A DNA stretch of 64,000 nucleotides from DATFDN01 sp963756495 (GCA_963756495.1 CAVWNS010000009.1:742351-806350), one strand, 5' to 3'; counted from the stretch's first letter, positions 30,258 to 40,072 are shown. Made by a program: numbers and translations. Notes: generated by a model from the letters alone, not told the origin.

Positions 30258-31673
30258 GTGCGGCGCCTCTGTCCGTTGATCACCGACCATTGCCCGCCGG
30301 CGATGAGCCGGCGTACCGCGGCGGAGGCGTTGCGCTTGCCCTCCCCGGCGTAGTCCTCGTGCCATTCCTCGATCTTCCCGAGGTCGTAGAGATAGTTGAC
30401 CATCAGCGTCGCGCTCTCCTTGACGCCCTTCTCGGAGACGTCGCCCAGCATGTTGAGCCGCTCGATCCGCGCGCCGTTCGACAGGTGGAAATGCGCCACC
30501 GGATCGCGCGCGCGTCGTCCGTTCGATTCCCTCAGCAGATAGCGCGCGCACAGCCGCAGCAGCGCCGGCTCGGCCGCGCGCACCAGTGCCGGATCGCGCT
30601 GCCATCCGCGGCGGGCGAGGATGGCGGCCAGCGCCGCGGCCGGCTCCTCGCCCGGCACGGCCGCGCGCAGCAGGCCGCCTTCGTCCTCGGTGAACAGCCT
30701 CCTCGCCGGCGGCGAGCCGGGGATCGAGCCAGCGGCGGAAGCCGGGGATCGGCGAGACAGCGTGGCGAAGGTGCGCAGGTTGCGGAACTCCGCCGACAAC
30801 TCCTCCACCACGCGCTTGATCAGGAAGTTGCCGAAGCTGATGCCCGCCAGGCCGCGCTGGCAGTTGCTGATCGAGTAGAAGATGGCGGTGTCGGCCTCGC
30901 GCGGATCGAGCAGCGGCGCCTTCTCGTCCAGCAGGCGCTGCACGCTGCCGGCCAGCCCCTGCACCAGCGCGACCTCGACGAAGATCAGCGGCTCGCCGGG
31001 CATGCGCGGATGGAAGAAGGCGTAGCAGCGGCGGTCGGAATCCAGCCGGTTCTTGAGGTCGCGCCAGGAGCGGATCTCATGCACCGCCTCGTAGCCGACC
31101 AGCTTCTCCAGCAGCGCGGCCGGGCTCGACCAGTCGATGCGTTGCAGCTCCAGGAACCCGATGTCGAACCAGGCGGCGAGCAGGCCGCGCAGGTCGGCCT
31201 TCAAGTGCGGCCAGATGCGGGTCGGTCTTGCGGTGCTCGAGCAGGGAGGCCCGCAGATCGACCAGGAACTTGCGCCCGTCCGGGATGGTGGTGAACTGGG
31301 TCAGCAGCCGCAGGCGCGGCGGCTCCAGCGCGCGGCGCAGATGGGCCTGCGCGGCGGCCCGCTCGGCCGGGTCCTGCGCGTCCTGCACCTGCGCGTAGGC
31401 GGCGGCGACCGCGTCGGGGTCGGAATCGAAGCCGGCCAGCGTGCGAAGGAAATCGAGACGGCCGGCCGGGTCGGCGGCGAGGTAGGTCTGGGCGAGCTTG
31501 GCGGCGCGGTTGCGTGCGCTGACCTCGCCGCCGCGCCCGTCGAGGCAGGCGCGCATCTGCGCGGCGATGCTGTCGTCCTCCTCGGTGCCGACGCCGGCGG
31601 CCATGTCCCGCCAGACGGCGGTGAGCCGACGAAGGGCGCGGTCGAAAAGGCCGGGCGCGGCGATGTCGCTCAT
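30254..31673 (-). CDS. malonyl-CoA decarboxylase (frameshifted)
   Basis: About 473 codons from ATG 31673 (MSDIAAPGLFDRALRRL). The N-terminal helical domain is followed by the acetyltransferase-like catalytic domain, with the conserved FFHPRMPGEPLIFVEVALV, FYSISNCQRGLAGISFGNFL and the C-terminal DPVAHFHLSNGARIERLNML, where His and Ser of HFHLSNGA are catalytic in the family. The frame changes near 31205 and again around 30700-30760. It converts malonyl-CoA to acetyl-CoA and CO2 in the cytosol. Coupling with an acetyl-forming or acetyl-using TPP enzyme downstream suggests shared use of acetyl-CoA. Confidence 0.85.
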
Positions 31674-31758
31674 GGGCGGGTTCCTCGGTCGGCGCGCAGT
31701 CTAGCGCAACGCGGGTCGCGCGTGACCCCGGCCTGCGTGCGGTGCGGCATCGCGCGGC

Positions 31759-33206
31759 TCAGTCCGGTCGCAGGCTCGCCACCGCGTCCCGCAAGGCGGC
31801 GAGAAGGTCCTCGGCGATCAGGCCTGGACCGGCGCAGGCACGCGGCGCGGCCATGCACGCAACACGCCGGCGCAGGCGGCGTCCCAGGGCTGGCATCCCT
31901 TGCGCGAGCAGCCCGGCGATCACGCCCGCCAGCACGTCGCCCGCCCCGGCGGTGGCGAGCCAGGGCGGCGCGTTGGCGTTGATCGCGGCACGGCCGTCGG
32001 GGGCGGCGATGATGGTGTCGGCGCCCTTCAGCACCACCACCGCGCCGGTGCGCGCGGCAGCGGCGCGGGCAGCGACGAGCCGGTCGGTTCCGGGCGTGCC
32101 GAACACGCGTGCGAACTCGCCCGCGTGCGGCGTCAGCACGGCCGCCCCCGCGAGCGCGCCGGGCTGGCCCGCGAACGCGGTGAAGGTGTCGGCGTCGGCT
32201 ACCACCGCGCGCTCGGCGGCCAGCAATGCCGGCAACGCCTCCCGCGCCGTGTCCGGACCCAGGCCGGGGCCGCAGACCCAGACATGCCGGCGCGGATCGT
32301 CGAGCAGCTCCGCCAGAGCTGCGGCCGTGACGATCGTGCCGGGCGCACCGCCGCGATAGACCTCGGCGCCCCCCCAGGGCGCGGCGATCGTCACCAGCCC
32401 GGCGCCGATGCGCCGCGCCGCCTCGGCCGCCAGCCGCGCCGCACCGGTCATCGCCGGCCCGCCCAGCACGGTGACGTGGCCGCGCGTGTATTTGTGCCCC
32501 TCGGGCACCGGTCGGGGCAGGCGCCACGCCCTCGGGCAGGTTCGCCGTCGCGCGCGGGCGCACCGCGTCGAGCACGCCGGCGGGCAAGCCGATATCGGCA
32601 AGCACGATCTCGCCGCAGAGGCTGCGGCCGGGCAGCAGCAGGTGCCCCGGCTTGCGGCGGAAGAAGGTCACGGTCAGTTCGGCACGGGGCGCGAACCCCC
32701 GCATCGCGCCGGTCGCGCCGTCGAGCCCGCTCGGCACGTCGATCGCGACGACACGGGATGCGGCGCGCAGCGCCTCGGCGGCGGCCCCGTCCACGTCGCG
32801 CGCGAGTCCGGCACCGAACACCGCGTCGATCACCAGCGCGGCGCGCGCCGCCGCATCGGCGGTGAACGGAACCGACGGCCCACCCCAGGCACGCGCGGCC
32901 GGCGGCGGCATCGCTGCCCGCGCGCGGGGGTGCGAGCGCGGCGACGCCGACTGGCCAGCCCTCCGCCGCCAGCCTCCGCGCCGCCACATAGCCGTCCCCG
33001 CCATTGTTGCCCGGTCCGCACAGGACCAGCGTGCGGCACGGCCGGATGCGGGCACGGATCGCGCGCGCGACCGCCCGGCCCGCCGCCTCCATCAGCGTGG
33101 CGCCGCTCACGCCGCTTGCAGCCGCGAGCGCATCGGCGCGCGCCATCTCCGAGGGGGTCAGCAATTCGGCCCGCCCGCGCAGGCGCCCGGTCAGCGACAG
33201 GTCCAT
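31759..33206 (-). CDS. nnr: bifunctional NAD(P)H-hydrate epimerase/dehydratase (frameshifted)
   Basis: About 482 codons. The N-terminal NnrE/YjeF domain begins LLTPSEMARADALAAASG and has LVLCGPGNNGGDGYVAARRL and VVAIDVPSGLDGATG; the C-terminal NnrD ADP-dependent dehydratase has GPAMTGAARLAAEAARRIG, WVCGPGLGPD, LTPHAGEFARVFG and the ATP-binding-type NAPPWLATAGAGDVLAG. It repairs hydrated NADH and NADPH. The frame changes near 32900, 32525 and 31850. The start at ATG 33206 is a guess; an in-frame later ATG is possible. It lies divergently from the ParA gene. Confidence 0.88.
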
Positions 33207-33335
33207 GCACGTCGAGGAACAGGTGGCGGCCGGCCGGGCAAGCCACGACGGCGCGAGCACGGGCATGGTCGGGGTGGCGTCGCGGCGCCCTTTCTGATTC
33301 CCTGCATCCGGCGTCGCAACGGAGTCGCAGCGAGC

Positions 33336-33965
33336 ATGGCGATGGTGATCACGGTCGCGCAGCAGAAGGGCGGCACGGGGAAGACCACGATCGCGGCCAA
33401 CCTCGCCGCGACCCTCGCCGCCGGCGCGCGGGTCGCCCTGATCGATGCCGACCCGCAGGCCAGCCTGACCCGCTGGCACGCGCTGCGCGTCGCCCGATCC
33501 GAGCCCGCCGCGCCCGTCGGCTTCGCCGAGGTCGCGATGTGGCGGCTGACCGCCGAGCTGGACCGGCTGCGGCGCAGCCACGACATCATCGTGATCGACA
33601 GCCCCCCGCGGATCGACACCGATGCGCGGGTGACCATGCGGGCCGCCGACCTGGTGCTGATCCCGGTGCAGCCGAGCCCGCCGGACCTGTGGGCGGCCGA
33701 GGGCACGCTGGCGCTGGCTACGGCGGAGCGACGGCCCAGCCGCATCGTGCTCAACCGCGTGCCCGGCGCCTCGCGCCTGCGCGGGGGCGTCGAGGCGGAG
33801 ATCGCGTCGCGCCACCTGCCCCGCATGACCGCCACGCTCGGCAACCGGACGGGCTTCGCGCTGGCCTTCGCCGAGGGGCTGGGGATGACCGAGTACGCGC
33901 CGCGCTCGGCCGCGGCGAAGGAAATGATGGCGCTGGTCAGGGAATTGGGGGAACTCGCGCAATGA
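33336..33965 (+). CDS. ParA-like P-loop ATPase
   Basis: A 209-aa protein from ATG 33336. The deviant Walker A is QQKGGTGKTT (ParA/MinD type), the A' motif is LIDADPQASLTRW and Walker B is IIVIDSPPRID. Short ParA-like proteins of this size position plasmids, carboxysomes or chemotaxis arrays, or act in division; no ParB or centromere is seen here, so it is probably an orphan. Stop and start with the next gene overlap as ATGA, so the CopD-like protein is translationally coupled. A longer frame upstream overlaps nnr and is rejected. Confidence 0.85.
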   Translation: MAMVITVAQQKGGTGKTTIAANLAATLAAGARVALIDADPQASLTRWHALRVARSEPAAPVGFAEVAMWRLTAELDRLRRSHDIIVIDSPPRIDTDARVTMRAADLVLIPVQPSPPDLWAAEGTLALATAERRPSRIVLNRVPGASRLRGGVEAEIASRHLPRMTATLGNRTGFALAFAEGLGMTEYAPRSAAAKEMMALVRELGELAQ

Positions 33966-34441
33966 ACGCAGCGGCGATGGGCGGATTGACGAGCGGATGG
34001 CCGTCTGGGTGGCAGTGGGCGCTGGCGGTACATGTCCTCGCCGCCGTGATCTGGGTGGGCGGCATGTTCTTCGCCGTGCTGGTGGTCCGACCGAGCCTGC
34101 GGGCGCTGGAGCCGGCGCAGCGCATCGCGGTCCACAACCAGGTGTTCCGCCGCTTTTTCCTGGTGATCTGGCACGTCATGCCGATCATCATTCTCAGCGG
34201 CTACGCGATGGTCGCGGTGGTGTATGGCGGGTTCGCGAACCTGCCGTGGAACGTCAACCTCATGCAGGCCATCGGCTGGATCATGGCGGCGGTGTTCGCG
34301 GCGATCTTCTTCGGCCCCTACCGCCGCTTCCGCGCCGCCGCCAGTACGGCACGCGCGGCTCAGGCCGGCGAGACGATCCGCAAGCTGATCCTGGCCAACC
34401 TCGTGCTGGGGCTGATCGTGGTGGTGATCGCAGCGCTGTAG
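33962..34441 (+). CDS. CopD-like integral membrane protein
   Basis: A 159-aa membrane protein with four hydrophobic helices. The first has WQWALAVHVLAAVIWVGGMFF, where the His and the 'xWVGG' turn are typical of CopD/YcnJ-like and related heme- or copper-associated membrane proteins; the third begins VNLMQAIGWIMAAVFAAIFF. No soluble domain is present. Role is uncertain; involvement in copper or heme handling is inferred from the family. It is coupled to the ParA-like gene by a 4-bp overlap. Confidence 0.7.
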   Translation: MNAAAMGGLTSGWPSGWQWALAVHVLAAVIWVGGMFFAVLVVRPSLRALEPAQRIAVHNQVFRRFFLVIWHVMPIIILSGYAMVAVVYGGFANLPWNVNLMQAIGWIMAAVFAAIFFGPYRRFRAAASTARAAQAGETIRKLILANLVLGLIVVVIAAL

Positions 34442-34598
34442 GCGGCAGCTGGGGATCGGTGGCACGGTTGGCGCGTTGGAGTATTATCCCGTCCACGGCG
34501 CGTCGGGGGCGCGCGTCGGTGGCCTCGATCAATTCGCCCTTCAGTTGCATTCCGCGCACCCGGAAACGCGGAAGGCTCGCCTTCCAAGGAGAGAGATC

Positions 34599-34901
34599 AT
34601 GGGAAAGCTCACGTCCATCATCGCCGCGACCGCACTCATCGGAAGCATGGCGGCTCCGAGCGTCTTCGCTCAAGGCACTGCACCATCCGCCCCAACTCCG
34701 CCCAGCCCCAATGAAGCGCCTTCGACCCCGGGCATGATGGGTGGTCAGGGCATGACGAATGGCCAAGGCATGCAGGGCCGAATGGGCAACAATATGGGCA
34801 TGGCCCAGATGAACCGCATGATGGGAAACTGCAATCGCATGATGGAAGGGGCTCAGAACACCCCCTCCAATCCTGCCGCCCAGCCGCCGAAGAAGTCGTA
34901 A
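34599..34901 (+). CDS. small secreted Met-rich protein
   Basis: A 100-aa protein with signal peptide (MGKLTSIIAATALIGSMAAP, cleavage after FAQ near 26) and a mature part with many Met, Asn, Gln and Gly: repeated QGM, MMG and NRM units, ending in PPKKS. Ribosome site AAGGAG is 7 bases before ATG 34599. Met-rich periplasmic proteins often bind copper(I) or silver; with the CopD-like protein just upstream a metal-handling role is plausible, but this is inference. Confidence 0.65.
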   Translation: MGKLTSIIAATALIGSMAAPSVFAQGTAPSAPTPPSPNEAPSTPGMMGGQGMTNGQGMQGRMGNNMGMAQMNRMMGNCNRMMEGAQNTPSNPAAQPPKKS

Positions 34902-35003
34902 CCACGCGCGGCCTGCATGGGGAGCCCCTCGGCGTGTTCCCCATGCAGAGTGCCTATCCCGCGCTCGGGTGAGCAGCGCGGAAGAAGATGCGGTGGATAT
35001 CCT

Positions 35004-35984
35004 TCAATATCCGCGCGCGAGATCGACGCGCGTCGGCGGGCTGCGCCCTTCGCGCAGCGCGCGCAAATCCTCAAAGAAGCGGTCGAGGCTGCGGGGATAG
35101 TAGCTGCCGGGATCATCGGCGGAGGTGTGCGGGCTGACGATCAGGTTCGGGGTCGTCCACACGCGATGGCCCGGCGGGACCGGCTCGGGGTCGAACACAT
35201 CGAGCACCGCCCCGGACAGCCGGCCGGCATCCAGCGCGTCGCACAGCGCGTCCTGGTCGAGCAGGGGCCCGCGCCCGATGTTCACCACCCCCGCACCCGC
35301 CGGCAGCAAGCCCACGCGGCGGCGGTCCAGCAGGTTGCGCGTCGCCGGGGTCAGCGGGCAGGCGAGCACCAGGAACTCGGTCCCCGGCAGCGCCGCATCC
35401 AGCGCGTCCGGACCGATCACCGCGGCGCAGTCCGGATGCGGCGCGGGGCGCGCGCGTACGCCGGTGACATGCAGCCCGAAATGCGTGCCCTGGGCGGCGA
35501 TCGCGCCTCCCAGGGCACCGAGCCCGACCACCGTCATGCGGCGTCCGCCTAGCACGCCGCCCCACAGCTTGTGCCATCGCCCCGCGCGCTGGTGCGTCAC
35601 CATCTCGGGCACCCGGTTGGCGAGCATTAGCACCGCCATGATGGCGAACTCGCCCCCCTTGAGCGCGTGCGCGCCGCGGTTGTTGAGCAGGGCGACGCCC
35701 TGGGGCAGCCAGTCGAACGGAGCCAGGTTGTCGAGCCCGGCATTGGCGACGAACACCATGCGCAGGCGCGGCGCGCGCAGGGGCAGCAGGGTGGCGAGCA
35801 CGTCCTTGTCGGTGAGCAGCGCCTCGGCCTCGCCGATCGCCGCAGCGTAGCCGGCCGGATCGGCGGCGAAGCTGACGACGTGCCCGACCCCGTCCGCCCC
35901 GGCGCGCGCAGCCGCGCGGGCCCATACCTCCGGCGTGATCGGGCCGAGCGGGTCGTCGGGTGGGTTCTGGACGTGGATGCGCAT
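35004..35984 (-). CDS. D-2-hydroxyacid dehydrogenase family protein
   Basis: A 326-aa NAD-binding enzyme. The Rossmann motif GLGALGGAIAAQG is at about residues 153-165; NIGRGPLLDQDALCDAL supplies the conserved Arg region and VSPHTSADDPG the catalytic His. It most likely reduces glyoxylate, hydroxypyruvate or another 2-ketoacid. Length is usual. It is on the same strand as the histidine kinase upstream, with a 58-bp gap and no overlap. Confidence 0.85.
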   Translation of the reverse strand: MRIHVQNPPDDPLGPITPEVWARAAARAGADGVGHVVSFAADPAGYAAAIGEAEALLTDKDVLATLLPLRAPRLRMVFVANAGLDNLAPFDWLPQGVALLNNRGAHALKGGEFAIMAVLMLANRVPEMVTHQRAGRWHKLWGGVLGGRRMTVVGLGALGGAIAAQGTHFGLHVTGVRARPAPHPDCAAVIGPDALDAALPGTEFLVLACPLTPATRNLLDRRRVGLLPAGAGVVNIGRGPLLDQDALCDALDAGRLSGAVLDVFDPEPVPPGHRVWTTPNLIVSPHTSADDPGSYYPRSLDRFFEDLRALREGRSPPTRVDLARGY

Positions 35985-36042
35985 GGCCGGACCCTGCCAC
36001 GCGCCGCACGGGCCGCGCCACCCTCCCCCGCTCCGGCAGAAG

Positions 36043-37680
36043 TCAGGTGCCGGCCGAAGCGGATGCGGGACCGGACGCCGGATCGGCGGCCTCCGGTTCG
36101 GCCTGCGGCAGCCAGAGCGCGACCGTCGTGCCGCGACCGGGCGCGCTGTCGATGGCGAGCGCGCCGCCCGATTGTTCGGCGAAGCCGCGGGCCATCGCCA
36201 GTCCCAGGCCGGTCCCCTTCCCGGCCGGCTTGGTGGTGAAGAACGGCTCCGTCACCCGCGCGAGCGTTGCAGGGTCCATTCCCGTACCGGTATCGCGCAC
36301 CGCCAGGCGGACATACCGGCCGGGCGACAAGCTCGCCGGATGCGACGCGTCCGGGCCGACCTGCTCGACGCCGGCGCTCAGCGTCAGCCGGCCGCCGTCG
36401 GGCATGGCGTCGCGCGCGTTGGTTGCAAGGTTCACCAGCACGGTCTCGAGCTGGCTCTTGTCGGCCAGCAGCGGCGGCACGTCGCACGCATCCTCCACCA
36501 CCACCGCGACCGCCGACCCCAGCGTGTGGGCCAGCACCTCCGATAGTTCGGTCAGTAGGCCGGCGACGTCGATTGGCTCCGCGCTCAGGTCGGCGCGTCG
36601 GGCGAATAACAGCAGCCGCCTTGTGATCGCCGCACCGCGCTCGGCAGCGGTGGAGCCGAGCGCGGCGAAGCGGCTCACCGAAACGGGCTGGTCAGGCCGC
36701 CGCGCGATCAGCGCGAGCGCGCTGGAGACCGCCTGCAACACGTTGTTGATGTCGTGCGCGATGCCGCCCGCCAGCTCACCGAGGGCCTGCATCTTCTGCG
36801 CCTGCGCCAGCTGCGCCTCCAGGTCGCGCCGCTCGGTGATGTCGCGCGCGGTGCCCAGGATGCGCCGCTCGCCGGCTGGGCCGGCCACGGCGACCAGGAT
36901 CACGTCGTAGGTGCGCGGGCCGGTCACGGTGGGCAGTGTCTCGTCGTGGCGCCAAACCCGCTTGGTGAGGCAGCGGCGGAAGGCTTCCTGCATGCGCCCG
37001 CCCGCCTCCGCGCCGAACAACGCCTCAGGCCCGCGTCCTAGCGCGGCGATCCGATCGGCGCCGAAGCACGCCTCCGCGCGCGGATTGCAGTCGCGCACGA
37101 TGAAACCGCCCTCGTCCAGCGCCTCGATGTCGAACAGGCAATCCTGCGCGTGCTCGTAATAGGCCTGGACGCGTGCCTCGGTCGCCACCAGCGCCTGGGT
37201 GCGCTCCCGCACCGCCTGGGTCAGTATCTCGCGCCGGCGGCGGCGCTCGGTGATGTCTTGGTGCAGCCCCACCCACTCGCGGATCACCCCGGCCTCGTCG
37301 CGCACCGGGACGCCGCGCACCTCCATGAGCCGCCACGCGCCGTCGCGCCGGCGCAGTCGATATTCGGCATCGTAGCGGGTGCCGTTCGCCGCCGCCCGCG
37401 CCCAGGCCGCCTTCACGCGATCGCGGTCGGCCGGGTGGACGGCGTCCAGCCAGCCATTGTCGGCCAGATCGGCGTCCGACTGGCCGGTGAAGGCCGACCA
37501 GCTTGGCTGCGGTGCCTCCGGTCGGCCGTGCGGGTCGGCGCGCCAGACGATCTCGCCCAGCGCCTCGACCAGCGCCCGATAGCGCGCCTCGCCCGCCCGC
37601 GACGCCGGGTCGCTTGTGTCGGACCAGGGCGACTGGGCAGGTTGCTCCACCACGCGCGCGGACGACTCCCTTCTTTCCAA
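36043..37680 (-). CDS. PAS-domain sensor histidine kinase
   Basis: A 545-aa soluble kinase: PAS/PAC at about 33-150 (EIVWRADPHG to QDITERRRRR), a second PAS at 170-285 (YEHAQDCLFDIEAL to ARDITERRDLEAQ), then the dimerisation/phosphoacceptor helix with His309 in GGIAHDINNVLQ, and the ATPase with VNLATNARDAMPDGG (N box), DTGTGMDPATLAR (G1), FFTTKPAGKGTGLGLAM (F/G2). No membrane helix or receiver domain is present, so it senses a cytoplasmic signal. No response regulator gene is adjacent; the partner must be elsewhere. Confidence 0.92.
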   Translation of the reverse strand: MERRESSARVVEQPAQSPWSDTSDPASRAGEARYRALVEALGEIVWRADPHGRPEAPQPSWSAFTGQSDADLADNGWLDAVHPADRDRVKAAWARAAANGTRYDAEYRLRRRDGAWRLMEVRGVPVRDEAGVIREWVGLHQDITERRRRREILTQAVRERTQALVATEARVQAYYEHAQDCLFDIEALDEGGFIVRDCNPRAEACFGADRIAALGRGPEALFGAEAGGRMQEAFRRCLTKRVWRHDETLPTVTGPRTYDVILVAVAGPAGERRILGTARDITERRDLEAQLAQAQKMQALGELAGGIAHDINNVLQAVSSALALIARRPDQPVSVSRFAALGSTAAERGAAITRRLLLFARRADLSAEPIDVAGLLTELSEVLAHTLGSAVAVVVEDACDVPPLLADKSQLETVLVNLATNARDAMPDGGRLTLSAGVEQVGPDASHPASLSPGRYVRLAVRDTGTGMDPATLARVTEPFFTTKPAGKGTGLGLAMARGFAEQSGGALAIDSAPGRGTTVALWLPQAEPEAADPASGPASASAGT

Positions 37681-37723
37681 TCAGATGGCTATCGACAGAC
37701 CGACGGTGGCGCGACGGCGACGA

Positions 37724-38497
37724 TCAGAACAAGGAATAGCCGCCGTCGATGACGAAGGTATCACCGGTATGATACGCGCTCGCCGCGCTCATGAGATAGA
37801 CCGCGATGCCGCCGAAATCCGACCCGGTGCCCCAGCGGCGCATCGGGATGCGCGGCATGACGTTGCCATGAAACTTCGGGTTGCCGATCGCGTTCGCGGT
37901 CATGTCGGTCTCGATCCATCCGGGCAGGATGGAATGCGCGCGGACCCGGTGGCGCGCCAGCTCCACCGCCAGCGCGCGCACCATCGAGATCATGCCCCCC
38001 TTGGTCGCGGCATAGTGCTCGCTACGCGGGGCCGCCTCGATCGCGGCGAGCGAGGCGGTGCCCACCAGCACGCCGCCGTCGCCGCGCTGCACCATGTGGC
38101 GAGCCGCCGCGCGGAAGGTGAAGAACGCGCCATCGAGGTTGACGCGCAGCACGCGGCGCCATTCCTCGGCCGGCATGTCCATGAACGACCGCTGCCCCCG
38201 CCCGGACACCCCCGCGTTGGCGAAGCACCCATCGACGCGGCCCATCGCGGCCAGCGTCTCGCTGAAGGCGAAGTCCACCGCCTGCTCGTCGCCGACGTCG
38301 CAGCGCAGCGCCAGGACGCGCCGCCCGGTCCGTTCCAGCTGGGCGCGCGCGCGGGCGTTCTTCTCCTCGTTGGTGCCCCAGATCGCGACATCCGCGCCCG
38401 CCTCGGCCATGGCCTGGGCCATGCCGAGGCCGATGCCGCCGTTGCCGCCGGTCACCAGGGCGACGCGGCCGGTGAGGTCGAAAGGCTGATAGGCCAT
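37724..38497 (-). CDS. SDR family NAD(P)-dependent oxidoreductase
   Basis: About 257 aa from ATG 38497 (MAYQPFDLTGRVALVTGG). The cofactor motif is TGGNGGIGLG; the NAG motif is ANAGV; the catalytic part is VLVGTASLAAIEAA with Ser and HYAATKGGM with Tyr and Lys; the C-terminal PGWIETDM follows. Classical SDR of length about 250. It is the second gene of an operon with the amidohydrolase upstream (22 bp between), which hints at a lactone-to-acid or sugar-acid pathway. Confidence 0.9.
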   Translation of the reverse strand: MAYQPFDLTGRVALVTGGNGGIGLGMAQAMAEAGADVAIWGTNEEKNARARAQLERTGRRVLALRCDVGDEQAVDFAFSETLAAMGRVDGCFANAGVSGRGQRSFMDMPAEEWRRVLRVNLDGAFFTFRAAARHMVQRGDGGVLVGTASLAAIEAAPRSEHYAATKGGMISMVRALAVELARHRVRAHSILPGWIETDMTANAIGNPKFHGNVMPRIPMRRWGTGSDFGGIAVYLMSAASAYHTGDTFVIDGGYSLF

Positions 38498-38519
38498 GGG
38501 AGATTCCTCTCGCTGCGGG

Positions 38520-39566
38520 TCAGTCGTCCAGCCGGTAGAAGCGCGTTGCGGTGCCGCTGAACAGCGCCGCCTTCTCCGCCGCCGAGGCGCCCGAGGCCAG
38601 GCGCTTGAAGGTGTTCCAGCAGACCGCGTAGCTGTACGAGCCCTTGTCCACCGGGAAGTTGCTCTCGAACATGCACCGCTCGGCGCCGAATGCCTCGATG
38701 CAGGTCTCGACATAGGGGCGCCACGCGGTCGCGAGCTGCTCCGACGACGGCGGGTCCTGCGCCTCCTCGAAGCCGAAGCCGTTAATGCGCATCCCGAGGC
38801 CGCCGAGCTTGACATGCACGTTCGTGCAGCCGGCCAGCTCCCGGATCGCCGGGCGCCACGCGGCGAACACCGCCTCGCGCTGCCCCGCGTAGCGCCCGAT
38901 GCCGAGTGGCCCGCCGACATGGTCGAGCACGATGCGCGCGTCGGGAAAGGCGCGGGCGAGCGCGGTCAGCTCGGCGATCTGCGGATGGTAGAGCCACGCA
39001 TCGAAGGTCAGCCCCGCGCGGCCGAGGGTCGCGAACCCCTCGCGGAAGGACGCATCCTCCATCAGCCGGGCCGGCATCGGATAGCCGGGGTTCAGCATCA
39101 CCGGATCGTCGTCGTGGGCGGTGATGTGGCGGATGCCGCGGAACCGCCCGCCACCGGCGCGCAGGTGCGCGTCCAGCACCGCCCCGACGCGCGCGCCGAG
39201 GCGCAGGTCGGCATGCCCGACGATGCCGGCGCAGACGCGCGCGGCGCCGTACTGGCCCGACGCGCTCATCGCCGCCACGCCGTTGACGAACTCGGTCTCG
39301 CCCAAGGGACGCATCTCCTCGGGGCCGCCGGCACGATGGAAGGCGCGGCACTGTACGAACACGGTCGCGGTGACGTTGTGCCCGGCATTGAGGTCGGCCA
39401 GCAGGTCGGGGAGCATGTAGCGCCAGTCGGCGCGGTCCCACAGGTGATGGTGCGGATCGACGATCGGCAGCGCCGGCTCCAGCGCCGCCTCCTGCCGCCG
39501 TGCCAGCCAGTCGGCGCGCACCGGCAGGTAGTGGCTGGCCGTGGCTTGCGTGTTGCTTGTGCTCAT
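38520..39566 (-). CDS. amidohydrolase family protein (lactonase-like)
   Basis: A 348-aa enzyme from ATG 39566 with a strong GGAGGAGG upstream. The metal-binding start is LPIVDPHHHLWD, the form seen in fuconolactonase and related sugar-lactone hydrolases of the amidohydrolase_2 family. RGIRHITAHDDD, VLDHVGGP and the C-terminal ERCMFESNFPVDKGS follow, the last with the conserved Asp. With an SDR downstream, the pair would oxidise a sugar or alcohol and open the resulting lactone; this order of steps is inference. Confidence 0.85.
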   Translation of the reverse strand: MSTSNTQATASHYLPVRADWLARRQEAALEPALPIVDPHHHLWDRADWRYMLPDLLADLNAGHNVTATVFVQCRAFHRAGGPEEMRPLGETEFVNGVAAMSASGQYGAARVCAGIVGHADLRLGARVGAVLDAHLRAGGGRFRGIRHITAHDDDPVMLNPGYPMPARLMEDASFREGFATLGRAGLTFDAWLYHPQIAELTALARAFPDARIVLDHVGGPLGIGRYAGQREAVFAAWRPAIRELAGCTNVHVKLGGLGMRINGFGFEEAQDPPSSEQLATAWRPYVETCIEAFGAERCMFESNFPVDKGSYSYAVCWNTFKRLASGASAAEKAALFSGTATRFYRLDD

Positions 39567-39681
39567 GGGCGCGTCCTCCTCCTGGGCGCCAGTGGAGCCA
39601 ATCGGGCGCGTCGTGTCCACGCCGGCAACCGCCATGCCGCGCGGACGTTCCCCTCGCGAACCCTTCGCCTCGGAGACCCTC

Positions 39682-40030
39682 ATGCGCGTCCTGATGCGCT
39701 GCGCCGCTTGGCTCGGGCTGGCCGCCGGCCTGTGCGGCTGCGTCTATCAGGCGCCCGTGCCCTATGGGTATGCGCCGGGTGCCTACCCGTACGCCTACGC
39801 TTACAACCCCTATGATCCAGTACGCTTACAACCCCTATGATCCAGGCCAGCGCACGGCGACGGGCGCGCTGGTCGGGGCCGGCGCGGGCGCGGCGCTCGG
39901 CGGCCTCGCCGGCGGCGGCCAGGGCGCGGCGATCGGCGCGCTGGCCGGCGGCGCCCTCGGCGCGGCGGCGGGAGCTGGCGGCCCCGGCTACTACGCCCCT
40001 CCGCCCTCCTATTACGGCTACGGGTTCTGA
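39682..40030 (+). CDS. glycine-zipper lipoprotein (frame broken by tandem duplication)
   Basis: The N-terminus MRVLMRCAAWLGLAAGLCGC has a lipobox-like LCGC with Cys20, then a Tyr/Pro/Ala-rich linker (APVPYGYAPGAYPYAYAY) and a glycine-zipper domain (GALVGAGAGAALGGLAGGGQ and AIGALAGGALGAAAGAG) ending YYGYGF. The two parts are in different frames because a 25-bp unit is present twice (39796-39845); with one copy the frame is open from 39682 to 40030 as a protein of about 107 aa. Glycine-zipper lipoproteins are outer-membrane associated. The gene is divergent from the amidohydrolase operon. Confidence 0.75.
39796..39845. repeat. 25-bp perfect tandem duplication
   Basis: The unit TACGCTTACAACCCCTATGA plus TCCAG occurs at 39796-39820 and again at 39821-39845 without change. 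As 25 is not a multiple of three, the extra copy shifts the lipoprotein reading frame. Confidence 0.92.
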
Positions 40031-40072
40031 GGCTGAGTGCTCACGCCTGCTAATCCCGCGCCCGAGCGATGG

